A stretch of 11,496 nt of DNA from Actinocrinis sp035650855 (GTDB lineage: Bacteria; Actinomycetota; Actinomycetes; Streptomycetales; Catenulisporaceae): positions 1 through 11,496 of the forward strand of contig NZ_DASRGV010000025.1 in the NCBI RefSeq assembly GCF_035650855.1, read 5' to 3'. Positions within the stretch are counted from its first letter, which is position 1; every line of letters begins with the position of its first letter. The notes under the pieces are model-generated. The model was given only the letters and a program-made list of their open reading frames with translations, ran no database searches and was not told the origin of the DNA. Made by a program: the position numbers and the translations under genes. Shown piece after piece: positions 1 to 7,192 of the stretch.

Positions 1-75
1 GTCCCCGGCCTACCTAGGAAGCTGTTATGAGGTTATCCCGGTTCGGTGAATGGCCCGTAACCGGCCGCCTGTGAT

Positions 76-479
76 GTGCGTCTACAGCACGCGTGTCCGG
101 TAGCCGGACGGGTGGCGAACGCCGCGGACGGCCTGGCGCAGTCCGGCTGGCATCGGGCCAGGGACGCGGCGTTCCAGCGGGCGATCACCAAGGCTGAGCA
201 GCATTTCCACCGGTGTGCCCGGTGCCATCACCACGTCTGCGCCCGTGCTGGAACACGGATCGCGGTCTGTGCCTGAACTGCACGCCCGATGTGCAGGCCG
301 AGGTGGAGGAGGCGCGGGCGGAGGGCCTGGTCGCGGCGACCCGCGCGAACGCTTACGCGGTCGGCGAGCAGCAGGCGCAGGCGGTGGATGTGAAGACCGA
401 GCGGCAACTGGTCTGCCCGCAGTGCAACGCCGAGACGCACGGCGGAACGTTCTGCCCGGAGTGCGGTACCGCGACCTGA
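76..479 (+). pseudogene. Frameshifted, 5'-truncated zinc-ribbon protein gene
   Basis: Two plus-strand frames carry adjoining pieces of one cysteine-rich protein. Frame 1 (from about 76) encodes a helical stretch ending in FHRCARCHHHVCAR. Frame 3 (from about 246) continues with CWNTDRGLCLNC, a helical linker, then CPQC...CPEC before the TGA at 477-479. Joining the frames near 244-248 restores evenly spaced CxxC pairs (CARC, CARC, CLNC, CPQC, CPEC), as expected of a multi-zinc-ribbon protein; the data fit loss of one base in the GCCCGTGC stretch. Frame 1 has stops at 28-30 and 58-60 and no good ribosome site before the GTG at 76, so the 5' end also looks lost. The 88-codon frame from GTG 213 could be predicted as a small gene, but its first 11 residues are out-of-frame noise. 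A sequencing error could explain the frameshift but not the missing 5' end. Function unknown; zinc binding is inferred from the cysteines. Confidence 0.6.
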
Positions 480-512
480 CGGCGTTTCAGGCACGAATGG
501 CTGACTGCGATA

Positions 513-542
513 CCGAGGGCGCGCCGTGATGCGCGCCCTCGG
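513..542. terminator. Bidirectional hairpin terminator between convergent genes
   Basis: CCGAGGGCGCGC (513-524) and its exact complement (531-542) form a perfect 12-bp GC-rich stem with a 6-nt loop (CGTGAT). It lies 33 bases after the stop of the plus-strand zinc-ribbon remnant and 9 bases beyond the stop of the minus-strand RDD gene. There is no U-tract on either side, which is common for terminators in high-GC actinomycetes. Confidence 0.75.
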
Positions 543-551
543 CCGTGACGG

Positions 552-1301
552 CTAGCCCTGAACGACGATCGTGCCGCACATCTTGTCGGCGAAGGTCTGG
601 TTCTTGGCGTCCCAGAGCGGCCACAGGAAGCCGATGTAGCAGAACCCGTCGACGATGTGCGCCAGCCTGCGCACGAAGGCCATCCCGAACCCGGTGTACC
701 GGCCGTCCGCTTCGCGAATGACACGGATGCCGACGACCTTCTTGCCGATGGTCTGGCCCGTGGTGCCCTGCTTGTAGAGCTGCCAGAGCTCGAAGGCGAG
801 GGCGCCGAGGTAGATGAGCGCGATGAGCACGATGCCGAGCGCGGAGATCCCGCCGCCGGTGTAGCTGTCCGTGTTCGGGTCGTAGGTCGAACTCGTGGTC
901 GTCGCCGCGAGGAGGACGAAGAAGAGGATCAAGACCGGAACGACGACGATCACGCCGTCCAAGAGGGCCGCGCCGACGCGGGCGCCCCACGTGGCCAGCT
1001 GCGCAGGGGGCGCGCCGTAGTAACCCGGCGCGCCACCGTAGGGCGCGTACTGGTTGTACGGGCCGCCCTGCTGCGGGTACTGCGGATAGCCAGGCTGCTG
1101 GTAACCCTGCTGCGGATATCCGGGCTGGGGATATCCAGGCTGCGGGTAGCCCGGCTGTTGCTGCCCGTATCCCTGCTGCGGGTAACCGCCGGTCGGCTGC
1201 CCGAACTGCGGCGCGCCGGGCGGCGCGTCCTGCGGCGTGCCTTGTGGCGCAGGCCAGCTGCCCGACGCGCCGGTACTCGGGTCTTGAGGTGGCGTTGACA
1301 T
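552..1301 (-). CDS. RDD family membrane protein with Pro/Gly/Tyr/Gln-rich N-terminal tail
   Basis: 249 aa. Residues 1-100 are low complexity, rich in P, G, Y and Q, with PGYPQ/QGY repeats; such tails are frequent on actinobacterial membrane proteins and are presumably cytoplasmic. Residues 104-246 fit an RDD domain: an R-x6-D pattern at the start of membrane helix 1 (WGARVGAALLDG, 105-116), helix 1 about 116-133, helix 2 about 152-172, the motif GQTIGKKVVGIRVIRE (182-197), FVRRLAHIVDG (209-219), a short hydrophobic segment about 218-230, and the closing WDAKNQTFADKMCGTIVV (230-247). RDD proteins are small integral membrane proteins of mostly unknown function, some linked to ion transport. The ATG at 1301 has no Shine-Dalgarno sequence but has a TANNNT hexamer 8 bases upstream, so it may be leaderless. 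It lies 52 bp after the VWA gene on the same strand and could also be reached by operon read-through. The domain call is firm; the role is unknown. Confidence 0.92.
   Translation of the reverse strand: MSTPPQDPSTGASGSWPAPQGTPQDAPPGAPQFGQPTGGYPQQGYGQQQPGYPQPGYPQPGYPQQGYQQPGYPQYPQQGGPYNQYAPYGGAPGYYGAPPAQLATWGARVGAALLDGVIVVVPVLILFFVLLAATTTSSTYDPNTDSYTGGGISALGIVLIALIYLGALAFELWQLYKQGTTGQTIGKKVVGIRVIREADGRYTGFGMAFVRRLAHIVDGFCYIGFLWPLWDAKNQTFADKMCGTIVVQG
1072..1190. repeat. 15-bp coding tandem repeat (PGYPQ pentapeptide units)
   Basis: Within the RDD gene the DNA repeats with a 5-codon period around GGATATCCGGGCTGG-type units (for example near 1115-1160), encoding successive PGYPQ/PQGYQ-like pentapeptides at about residues 38-77. 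Copies are imperfect. Such tracts expand and contract readily, so tail length may differ between strains. Confidence 0.7.
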
Positions 1302-1309
1302 AGACCGGG

Positions 1310-1315
1310 ACAGTA
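1310..1315 (-). promoter_or_regulatory. Possible leaderless -10 element for the RDD gene
   Basis: On the minus strand TACTGT (a TANNNT match) ends 8 bases before the ATG at 1301, and no Shine-Dalgarno sequence is seen. A -35 at the right distance (TTCGCG) is weak. This suggests, but does not prove, a private leaderless promoter. Confidence 0.3.
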
Positions 1316-1353
1316 CCGATGCATCCCACGTCCGCGAAAGAGGGTTCGCCCGG

Positions 1354-2544
1354 TCAGCCGGAGGCGGCGTATGGCGCGAGGTCGCGGCGCTCGATGGCGG
1401 CGGCCATCAGCGGGCCGAACCGGTCCGGCGTACACGCGAACGCGGGGACGCCCAGTTCGGCGAGCGCGGCGGCGTTGCGCTGGTCGAAGGCGGGCGCGCC
1501 CTCGTCGGAGAGCGCCAGCAGGGTGATGCACTGCACCCCGGTCGCGGTCATCTCGGCCATCCGGCGCAGCATCTCGTCGCGGATGCCGCCTTCGTAGAGG
1601 TCTGAGATGAGGATGAAGATCGAGTCGGTGGGCCGGGTGATCAGCGACTGGCAGTAGGCGATCGCCTTGTTGATGTCGGTGCCGCCGCCGAGCTGCGTGC
1701 CGAACAGCACGTCGACCGGGTCGGTGAGCACCGGCGTCAGGTCGACCACCTCGGTGTCGAAGGCGACCAGGGAGGTCTTGAGCGTCTTCATCGAGGCGAG
1801 GACCGCGCCGAAGAGCGAGGCGTAGACGACGGACGCGGCCATCGAGCCGGACTGGTCGATGGCGAGGATCACGTCGCGCTTGACGGTCTTGGCCGCGCGG
1901 GCGTAGCCGACGAGCCGCTCGGGGACGATGGTGCGGTACGCGGGCTGATAGTGCTTCAGGTTGGCGCGGATCGTCCGGTTCCAGTCGATATCGCGCGGCT
2001 GCGGGCGGTTGGTGCGCGCGGCCCGGTTGAGCGCTCCGGTCACGGCGGCCCGGAAGCCTTGGGCGAGTTGGCGTTCGAGCTCCTCGACGACGGTGCGCAC
2101 GATCTGCCGTGCGGTCTGCTTGGTCTCCTCGGGCATCAGCCGGTTGAGGGAGAGCAGGGTGCCGACGAGGTGCACGTCCGGTTCCACGGCGCTCAGCAGC
2201 TCGGGTTCGAGCAGCAGCTGACGCAGGTTGAGCCGGTCGACCGCGTCGCGCTGCATGACCTGGACGACGGAGCTGGGGAAGAACTCGCGGATGTCGCCGA
2301 GCCAGCGCGCGACGTTCGGCGCGGAGGCCTGCAGCCCGGCGCTGCGCTGCCCGCGGGTGTCGGGGCGGCCACGCGGCGCGCTCGTGCCGTTGGCGGCGGC
2401 GTAGAGCGCGTCGAGCGCGTTGTCCATGCGCTGGTCGCGGCCGCCGAGTCCGCCGCAGGAGCCCTCGGCCTCGCCGCCGAGCACGAGCCGCCAGCGGCGC
2501 AGCCGCTCGGCGTCGGGGGCGTTCGAATCGGCAGCGGTGGTCAC
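1354..2544 (-). CDS. VWA (MIDAS) domain protein of the MoxR/DUF5682/SWIM operon (YehP-like)
   Basis: 396 aa, cytosolic, no signal peptide or membrane helix. Residues 1-200 are mostly helical and unassigned. A von Willebrand factor A domain follows (about 222-385) with a complete metal-ion-dependent adhesion site: DQSGSM (D230, S232, S234), GGGTD (T289) and ISDLYEGG (D315). VWA proteins next to MoxR ATPases act in known cases as partners or adaptors that bring the substrate to the ATPase, as in CoxD/CoxE and RavA/ViaA. The size and gene context match E. coli YehP. The GTG start at 2544 overlaps the stop of the DUF5682 gene by 4 bp (GTGA), and GGAG sits 8 bases upstream, so translational coupling is likely. 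It is the last gene of the tightly spaced block; no terminator is evident before the RDD gene. The intact MIDAS predicts Mg/Mn-dependent binding; the partner is inferred. Confidence 0.93.
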   Translation of the reverse strand: MTTAADSNAPDAERLRRWRLVLGGEAEGSCGGLGGRDQRMDNALDALYAAANGTSAPRGRPDTRGQRSAGLQASAPNVARWLGDIREFFPSSVVQVMQRDAVDRLNLRQLLLEPELLSAVEPDVHLVGTLLSLNRLMPEETKQTARQIVRTVVEELERQLAQGFRAAVTGALNRAARTNRPQPRDIDWNRTIRANLKHYQPAYRTIVPERLVGYARAAKTVKRDVILAIDQSGSMAASVVYASLFGAVLASMKTLKTSLVAFDTEVVDLTPVLTDPVDVLFGTQLGGGTDINKAIAYCQSLITRPTDSIFILISDLYEGGIRDEMLRRMAEMTATGVQCITLLALSDEGAPAFDQRNAAALAELGVPAFACTPDRFGPLMAAAIERRDLAPYAASG

Positions 2545-4904
2545 GGCGCGGGCTCCAGGGACTTGGCGGGCGGCGGCGAGGCGGCGGGCGCGGAGGCTTC
2601 CGTCCCGGCGTTCTGCCCGGTCAGCAGCAGTCGGACGGTCGGCAGCGCCGCCGCGAACCAGTCCGCTGCGATACCGGTCGGCAGGGTGGCGGCCGGCGCG
2701 TCCGGCGTGGTGCGGTCCGCGCGGCCGAGATGGGCGGCGCGTTCGCCGATGGTGCGCCGCTCGGGCGCGCTGAAGGTGGAGAAGGTGCGGCGCAGCAGCG
2801 GGAGCACCTGCTCGAAGCGGTCCTGGTCGAGCTCGGCGAGCCAGTCGTCGATCAGCCGGAGCAGCGCCTTGTCATGCGCGAGCACGAGGCCTGATCCGGC
2901 CAGGAAGCCCTCGAGCCAGCCGGCCGCGTCCGCGGGTTCGGTGCCGCGCGAGAGCGCCTTGGCCATGCGGGCGGCCACGTCCCCGGCGTGGAAGAGCCCT
3001 GCGTCGCTCAGCAGCCGGGTGGCGCGCCCGACCAGCAGGCCGTGCGCGCCGGAGCCGCCGAGGTCGGCCACCTGCCGCAGCGCCTGCACCCACGGCTCGC
3101 GGATCACGTCCTCGTCAAGGGTCTGAATCGCGGCGTGCACCTTGCCGAGGGCGGGGGCGAGGGCGCGCGCCGCGTCGTCGTCCACGTTGACGCAGGCCGG
3201 CGGCAGGCCGATCGCGATGCGTACCGCGATACCGCGCACTACCGCGTGCAGTCCGTCCGCGCGGGTACCGCGTACGTCGCCGTATCGCAGGATGTTGGCA
3301 AGCGGCGGCAGCGCTGTGGCCAGGTCGCCGATGTCGGTGTCGAGCGCCGCGCGGTTCTGCACCTGGGCGATCAGCGGATCGACCGCGTCGGGCAGATCGG
3401 CGGTCAGCGCGCGCTGCACCAGGACCGTGAGCGAGCCGAGCGCTTCGGTCTGCGCCGCGGTGTCGAGCACCTTCGCGGTCGCGGCGGAGATCACCGTGGT
3501 GCCCCAGACCGCTGCCTCGACCAGACGCACCTCGAACAGCGGCTCCCAGGTGACGTCCCAGGACTCGCGGAAGGTGCCGGATCCGCGGGAGCCGACGGCG
3601 ACGGCCCAGTCGATGCCGAGCAGCCCGAGGCGGTGGAAGAGCTTCGAGCGGTCCAGGTCGGTGGCGTTGCGCAGGTCGAGGTTGTACTGCTTCTGCGCGG
3701 CGGTCCTGGGCACCCGCAGCCGCTTGGCCTCGCGGGTCAGGTCGGCGGCCAGCGGCACCGTCGGCACGCCGCTCGGGACGCTGCCGAGCGTTTCGCCGAC
3801 GACCAGTTCCCGGCCGATCAGCGCCAGCGGCTCGTCCCGGCCCTCGCAGAGCACCGCGACGGTGGCCTCGGTCAGCTCGGCAAGGCCCGGCATGGGCCTG
3901 CCGCGCAGCGCGGCCAGCGACTCGGCGAGTCGCACCCCCTCGATCAGGTGCGCGGAGGAGACCGGGTACCGCTCGGCGCGCAGCAGTTCCGCGACGGACG
4001 CGAGCCAGCGTTCCGCGATGTGGTCGTCGGTGTCGAACAGGTGCTGATACCAGCCCGGGGAGCCGATGCCGGCGCCGTAGCCGGAGTGGTAGGACAGCCG
4101 GCTGTGCGTCCACGGCACCCAGGTCAGCTTGGTCGCGGTGGCCTTGCTCTGCTTGGGCAGGCTCGCGAGCAGCCGCTTGTCCGCGGCGGCGGTCGGCGGC
4201 CTGGTCTCCCGACCGTCGCAGATGCCTGACAGCGCCGGCACGTGATAGGCGCCGCAGACCACTGCGACGCGTTGCGCGCCGTCGGCGAGCGCCGCGCGAA
4301 GCACCATGCGCATGTGGGCTTCGCGCAGCGCGTCGCGCCGCGGAGTCGGTGCGTGCTCCCGCACCGCGGCCATGGCCTCGGCGACGGCGTCGAAGGCCGC
4401 GAGCGGCTCCCCTCCGGTCGCTCGCCGCCCCGTCTCGTCCTCGCCGTACTGGCCGCCGCGATGTTCGACGACGTCCTCCCACCACGCCTCCGGATCGGCG
4501 TACCCGGCGGCCTGCGCCAGCTGCGCGATCGGGTCGGGGCCATCCGCGCCTTCTGCGTCCGCGTCCGTCTCGCCGGAAAGCGAGACCGCGGCGGGCAGAT
4601 CGCAGAACCCGGCCTCGATCCCGCGGGCGGCGGCGTACTGCAGCGCCGTCCACTCCGGAGAGAAGGCGGCGAACGGCCAGAACGCCGAGACCTTCGGGTC
4701 CTGCTCCCGGTAGGCGAGCAGGGCGACCGGAGGTTCCATGCCGTCCGCGCCGACCAGCGGGATGAGCGGATCGGCGTCGCCGGGTCCCTCGATCAGGATC
4801 CTGTCGGGTTCGAAGGCTGACAGGGCCGCCGCGACGGCTCGCGCCGAGCCCGGACCGTGGTGCCTTACTCCCAGCAGAACGACTTGCGCCGCGCCGTGGT
4901 TCAC
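2541..4904 (-). CDS. DUF5682 family protein with TraB/TIKI/ChaN-like N-terminal motifs (YehM-like)
   Basis: 787 aa from GTG 4904. I prefer this start because it overlaps the MoxR stop by 4 bp and has GGGAG 8 bases upstream; an ATG at 4943 would add 13 residues but lacks a spaced ribosome site. Strand one gives VVLLGVRHHGPGS (8-20), then PDRILIEGP (33-41, E39), REAHMRM (194-200) and VAVVCGAYHVPAL (213-225, H221). The order of GxxHHGPxS, a Glu after a beta strand, an R/E-x-x-M helix and G-x-x-H resembles the TraB/TIKI/EreA/ChaN superfamily, some members of which are metal-dependent hydrolases. Next comes the family signature VPWTHSRLSYHSGYGAGIG (about 263-281), then a long mostly helical C-terminal half, including a conserved-looking NLDLR...HRLGLLGIDW stretch (408-433). 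No signal peptide, so cytosolic. Length and neighbours match E. coli YehM. Catalysis is inferred from motifs only; it may instead be a scaffold. Confidence 0.9.
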   Translation of the reverse strand: MNHGAAQVVLLGVRHHGPGSARAVAAALSAFEPDRILIEGPGDADPLIPLVGADGMEPPVALLAYREQDPKVSAFWPFAAFSPEWTALQYAAARGIEAGFCDLPAAVSLSGETDADAEGADGPDPIAQLAQAAGYADPEAWWEDVVEHRGGQYGEDETGRRATGGEPLAAFDAVAEAMAAVREHAPTPRRDALREAHMRMVLRAALADGAQRVAVVCGAYHVPALSGICDGRETRPPTAAADKRLLASLPKQSKATATKLTWVPWTHSRLSYHSGYGAGIGSPGWYQHLFDTDDHIAERWLASVAELLRAERYPVSSAHLIEGVRLAESLAALRGRPMPGLAELTEATVAVLCEGRDEPLALIGRELVVGETLGSVPSGVPTVPLAADLTREAKRLRVPRTAAQKQYNLDLRNATDLDRSKLFHRLGLLGIDWAVAVGSRGSGTFRESWDVTWEPLFEVRLVEAAVWGTTVISAATAKVLDTAAQTEALGSLTVLVQRALTADLPDAVDPLIAQVQNRAALDTDIGDLATALPPLANILRYGDVRGTRADGLHAVVRGIAVRIAIGLPPACVNVDDDAARALAPALGKVHAAIQTLDEDVIREPWVQALRQVADLGGSGAHGLLVGRATRLLSDAGLFHAGDVAARMAKALSRGTEPADAAGWLEGFLAGSGLVLAHDKALLRLIDDWLAELDQDRFEQVLPLLRRTFSTFSAPERRTIGERAAHLGRADRTTPDAPAATLPTGIAADWFAAALPTVRLLLTGQNAGTEASAPAASPPPAKSLEPAP

Positions 4905-6001
4905 GCCGAAAGCTCCCGGCAGGCCTCGTAGAACGGGGACCATCCCTCGCGCGGGCGCACCACGGTCTCCAGGTACTCGCGCCAGATCACCGGATCCGCC
5001 GACGGGTCCTTGACCACGGCGCCGAGGATGCCGCCGGCCACGTCGTGCGGGCGCAGCGTGCCGTCGCCGAAGTGCGCGGCCAGCGCGATGCCGCCGGTGA
5101 GCACGGAGATCGCCTCGGCCGGGGAGAGCGTGCCCGAGGGCGACTTGAGCTTGGTGCGGCCGTCCTCGGTCACCCCGGAGCGCAGCTCGCGGAACACGGT
5201 GACCACCCGGCGGATCTCCTCGGCGGCGGCCGGGATCTCGGGCAGCTCAAGGCCGCGGCCGAGTTCCTCCACGCGCCGGGCGACGATCCGCACCTCGTCC
5301 TCGGCGCTGGCCGGCAGCGGCAGCACCACGGTGTTGAAGCGGCGGCGCAGCGCGGAGGACAGGTCGTTGACGCCGCGGTCGCGGTCGTTGGCGGTGGCGA
5401 TGACGGTGAAGCCCTTGACCGCCTGCACCTCGTCGCCGAGTTCCGGGATCGGCAGCGTCTTCTCGGACAGGATCGTGATCAGCGTGTCCTGGACGTCGGC
5501 CGGGATGCGGGTCAGCTCCTCGATGCGCGCGACCTTCCCGCCGGACATCGCGGCCATCAGCGGCGAAGCGGTCAACGCGTCGCGGGAGGGGCCGTGCGCG
5601 AGCAGCTGCGCGTAGTTCCAGCCGTAGCGCATCGACTCCTCCGCGGTGCCCGCGGTGCCCTGGACCAGCAGAGTCGAGTCGCCGCATACCGCGGCGGACA
5701 GGTGCTCGGAGACCCAGCTCTTCGCGGTGCCTGGCACGCCGAGCAGCAGTAGCGCGCGGTCGGTGGCGAGGGTGGCCACGGCCACCTCGATCAGCCGGCG
5801 CGGGCCGATGTACTTGGGCGTGATCTCGGTGCCGTCCGCGGCCTGGCCGCCGAGCAGGTAGGTCGTCACGGCGCGGGGCGAGAGGTTCCAGCGCGGCGGG
5901 CGCGGCAGGGTGTCGCCCTTGGCCAGCGCCTCGAGTTCGTGCGCGTAGGCGTCCTCGGCGTGCGGCCGCAGGACGGCTGGTTCGGACAGCGGATTGGTCA
6001 T
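4901..6001 (-). CDS. MoxR-family AAA+ ATPase (YehL-like)
   Basis: 366 aa. AAA+ core: Walker A GVPGTAKS (88-95, K94); Walker B region VARIEEL (157-163), with Glu at 161 and 162 where most AAA+ proteins have Asp-Glu; sensor 1 asparagine in IATANDRDRG (N205); arginine cluster ALRRRF (217-222) as candidate Arg finger; and sensor 2 region around LSPAEAISVL (292-301). The stretch LTRIPADVQDTLITILSEK (163-181) is typical of MoxR proteins. MoxR ATPases form hexameric rings and, with VWA partners, remodel or activate client proteins. Size and context fit the YehL subfamily. The ATG at 6001 has AGGAA 9 bases upstream and lies 21 bp after the DUF5691 stop; the 3' end overlaps the DUF5682 gene (GTGA). 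Presumed motor of the operon's complex; the client is unknown. Confidence 0.95.
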   Translation of the reverse strand: MTNPLSEPAVLRPHAEDAYAHELEALAKGDTLPRPPRWNLSPRAVTTYLLGGQAADGTEITPKYIGPRRLIEVAVATLATDRALLLLGVPGTAKSWVSEHLSAAVCGDSTLLVQGTAGTAEESMRYGWNYAQLLAHGPSRDALTASPLMAAMSGGKVARIEELTRIPADVQDTLITILSEKTLPIPELGDEVQAVKGFTVIATANDRDRGVNDLSSALRRRFNTVVLPLPASAEDEVRIVARRVEELGRGLELPEIPAAAEEIRRVVTVFRELRSGVTEDGRTKLKSPSGTLSPAEAISVLTGGIALAAHFGDGTLRPHDVAGGILGAVVKDPSADPVIWREYLETVVRPREGWSPFYEACRELSA

Positions 6002-6022
6002 CGTCGGCGATTCCTGCCTGTC

Positions 6023-7192
6023 TCAGAAGAGGGGAGGAGCGAGTTCGGCGAGCATGTCGCGGCGGAAGTCCAGCAGGGCCAGCATCGACACCAGGTCGAT
6101 CCGGGAGGCCTGGTTCACGCCCGGGCCGCCCGGCGCCATCGCCAGGGCCTGCTCGGCCACCAGCGCGGCCACCCGGTCGCGCAGCGCGACCGGGGCGTTG
6201 TCCGCGACCGCGACCTGCAGCTGCTCGGCGATCCAGCCGGTCCACGCGGGCTGATCGGCCCGGCGGCCGTGCTCGACCAGCGCGTCCAGCAGCAGTTGCG
6301 CCCCGTCCAGCGGCCAGGGCTCGCCGGTGCGGGTCATCACGAAGTTGTGCAGGTCCCGGCCGATGCCCCGGGCGCCGGCCAGCAGCCGGGCCACCTCGGC
6401 GGTGAAGTCCGGCGGCTGCGGCTTGTCGCGTTTGCGCTCCAGGCTGCCGGCCAGCAGCGTGGCCTCGTCGCGCACCTGCTTGGAGGAGTCCCGGATGAGG
6501 GTCTGCACGAACGGCAGGTCCTCCTGGTCCGGGTAGCGGGAGAGCAGCGCGAGCAGGCCGAGCTTGACCGGCACGCGCTCGCCGGCCCAGGTCTCCCGGA
6601 TCAGCCGGCGGGCCGCGGCGGGGTCGGTGAGGTAGAGCCCTGCGACGTACGCGATGCGGTCGTCTGGATCAGGGCTCTGCCAGTCCTCGGGCCGCAGCTG
6701 GGAGCGGGCCTCGCGCAGCAGGTACTTCCAGTTGCCGCCGGCCGCCACGAGCCAGCGTCCGGGCTCGCCGGCTACGGCTGCGAGGTCCACCCGGATCAGC
6801 ATATTGGTACGGCCGAGGTCGAGCAGCGGCGGCAGGAACGCGGCGGGCAGCCGGTATCCGGCGGCGCGCACGGCGGCGAGCCATTCCGGCAGGTACTTGG
6901 GGTACGACTCGAGGATGGTGCGCAGCCTGCGGGCGGCCGGTTCCGGCAGCGGCGGCCGCGGGTCCGCCGGCGCGGGAGCCGGCAGCGTGCCCTCGAAGCG
7001 CTCCGGCGGCCGTCCGACGCGCCAGGCCAGGGCGCTGAGCGCGGCCTGGGAGAGCAGCACGAGCGCAGGATCCTGCGACGCCCGGTCCGCTCCCGGGCCG
7101 GGGCCCGCGGCCTGCGGCACCGGCCGCCGATCCGTGCCGACCAGCGCGATCGACACCAGCTCGGCCCAGTCGCCGGGCTGCGTATCCGTCAC
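6023..7192 (-). CDS. DUF5691 family helical-repeat protein
   Basis: 389 aa from GTG 7192. That start overlaps the SWIM gene stop by 4 bp (GTGA); a GTG one codon earlier is equally readable, and the frame stays open upstream to about 7462 only as out-of-frame sequence of the SWIM gene. The N-terminus DWAELVSIALVGTDRR and the middle section with GNWKYLL, WAGE...KLGLLALLSRYPDQEDLPFVQTLIRDSSKQVRDEA fit DUF5691, a family usually found beside SWIM-domain and MoxR genes. The alternating amphipathic helices in the second half look like HEAT/ARM-type repeats, so a protein-binding scaffold is a fair inference. There is no catalytic motif, signal peptide or membrane segment. A proline/alanine-rich linker lies at about 60-85. 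The ribosome site is weak, so translation probably depends on coupling to the SWIM gene. Function experimentally unknown. Confidence 0.88.
   Translation of the reverse strand: MTDTQPGDWAELVSIALVGTDRRPVPQAAGPGPGADRASQDPALVLLSQAALSALAWRVGRPPERFEGTLPAPAPADPRPPLPEPAARRLRTILESYPKYLPEWLAAVRAAGYRLPAAFLPPLLDLGRTNMLIRVDLAAVAGEPGRWLVAAGGNWKYLLREARSQLRPEDWQSPDPDDRIAYVAGLYLTDPAAARRLIRETWAGERVPVKLGLLALLSRYPDQEDLPFVQTLIRDSSKQVRDEATLLAGSLERKRDKPQPPDFTAEVARLLAGARGIGRDLHNFVMTRTGEPWPLDGAQLLLDALVEHGRRADQPAWTGWIAEQLQVAVADNAPVALRDRVAALVAEQALAMAPGGPGVNQASRIDLVSMLALLDFRRDMLAELAPPLF

Noticed and set aside
1..75. Possible missing 5' part of the zinc-ribbon gene or an RNA gene
   Set aside because: All three plus frames contain stops, no fitting protein sequence is seen and no tRNA-like fold is apparent; left unannotated.
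1072..1190. Possible CRISPR-like or regulatory repeat array
   Set aside because: The repeats are short, have no spacers and are coding (PGYPQ units).
1951..4229. Long plus-strand open frames (391 and 413 codons) opposite the VWA and DUF5682 genes
   Set aside because: Their products are compositionally odd, rich in Gly/Arg/Ala, with no motif, while the minus strand carries clear domains. High GC makes antisense frames stay open.
3115..4653. 512-codon minus-strand frame within the DUF5682 gene
   Set aside because: Arg/Ala-rich frame-shadow of the DUF5682 coding sequence, which has the recognisable motifs.
4905..4943. Longer DUF5682 start at ATG 4943
   Set aside because: It would overlap the MoxR gene by 43 bp and has no spaced ribosome site; GTG 4904 has GGGAG and the same GTGA overlap as two other junctions.
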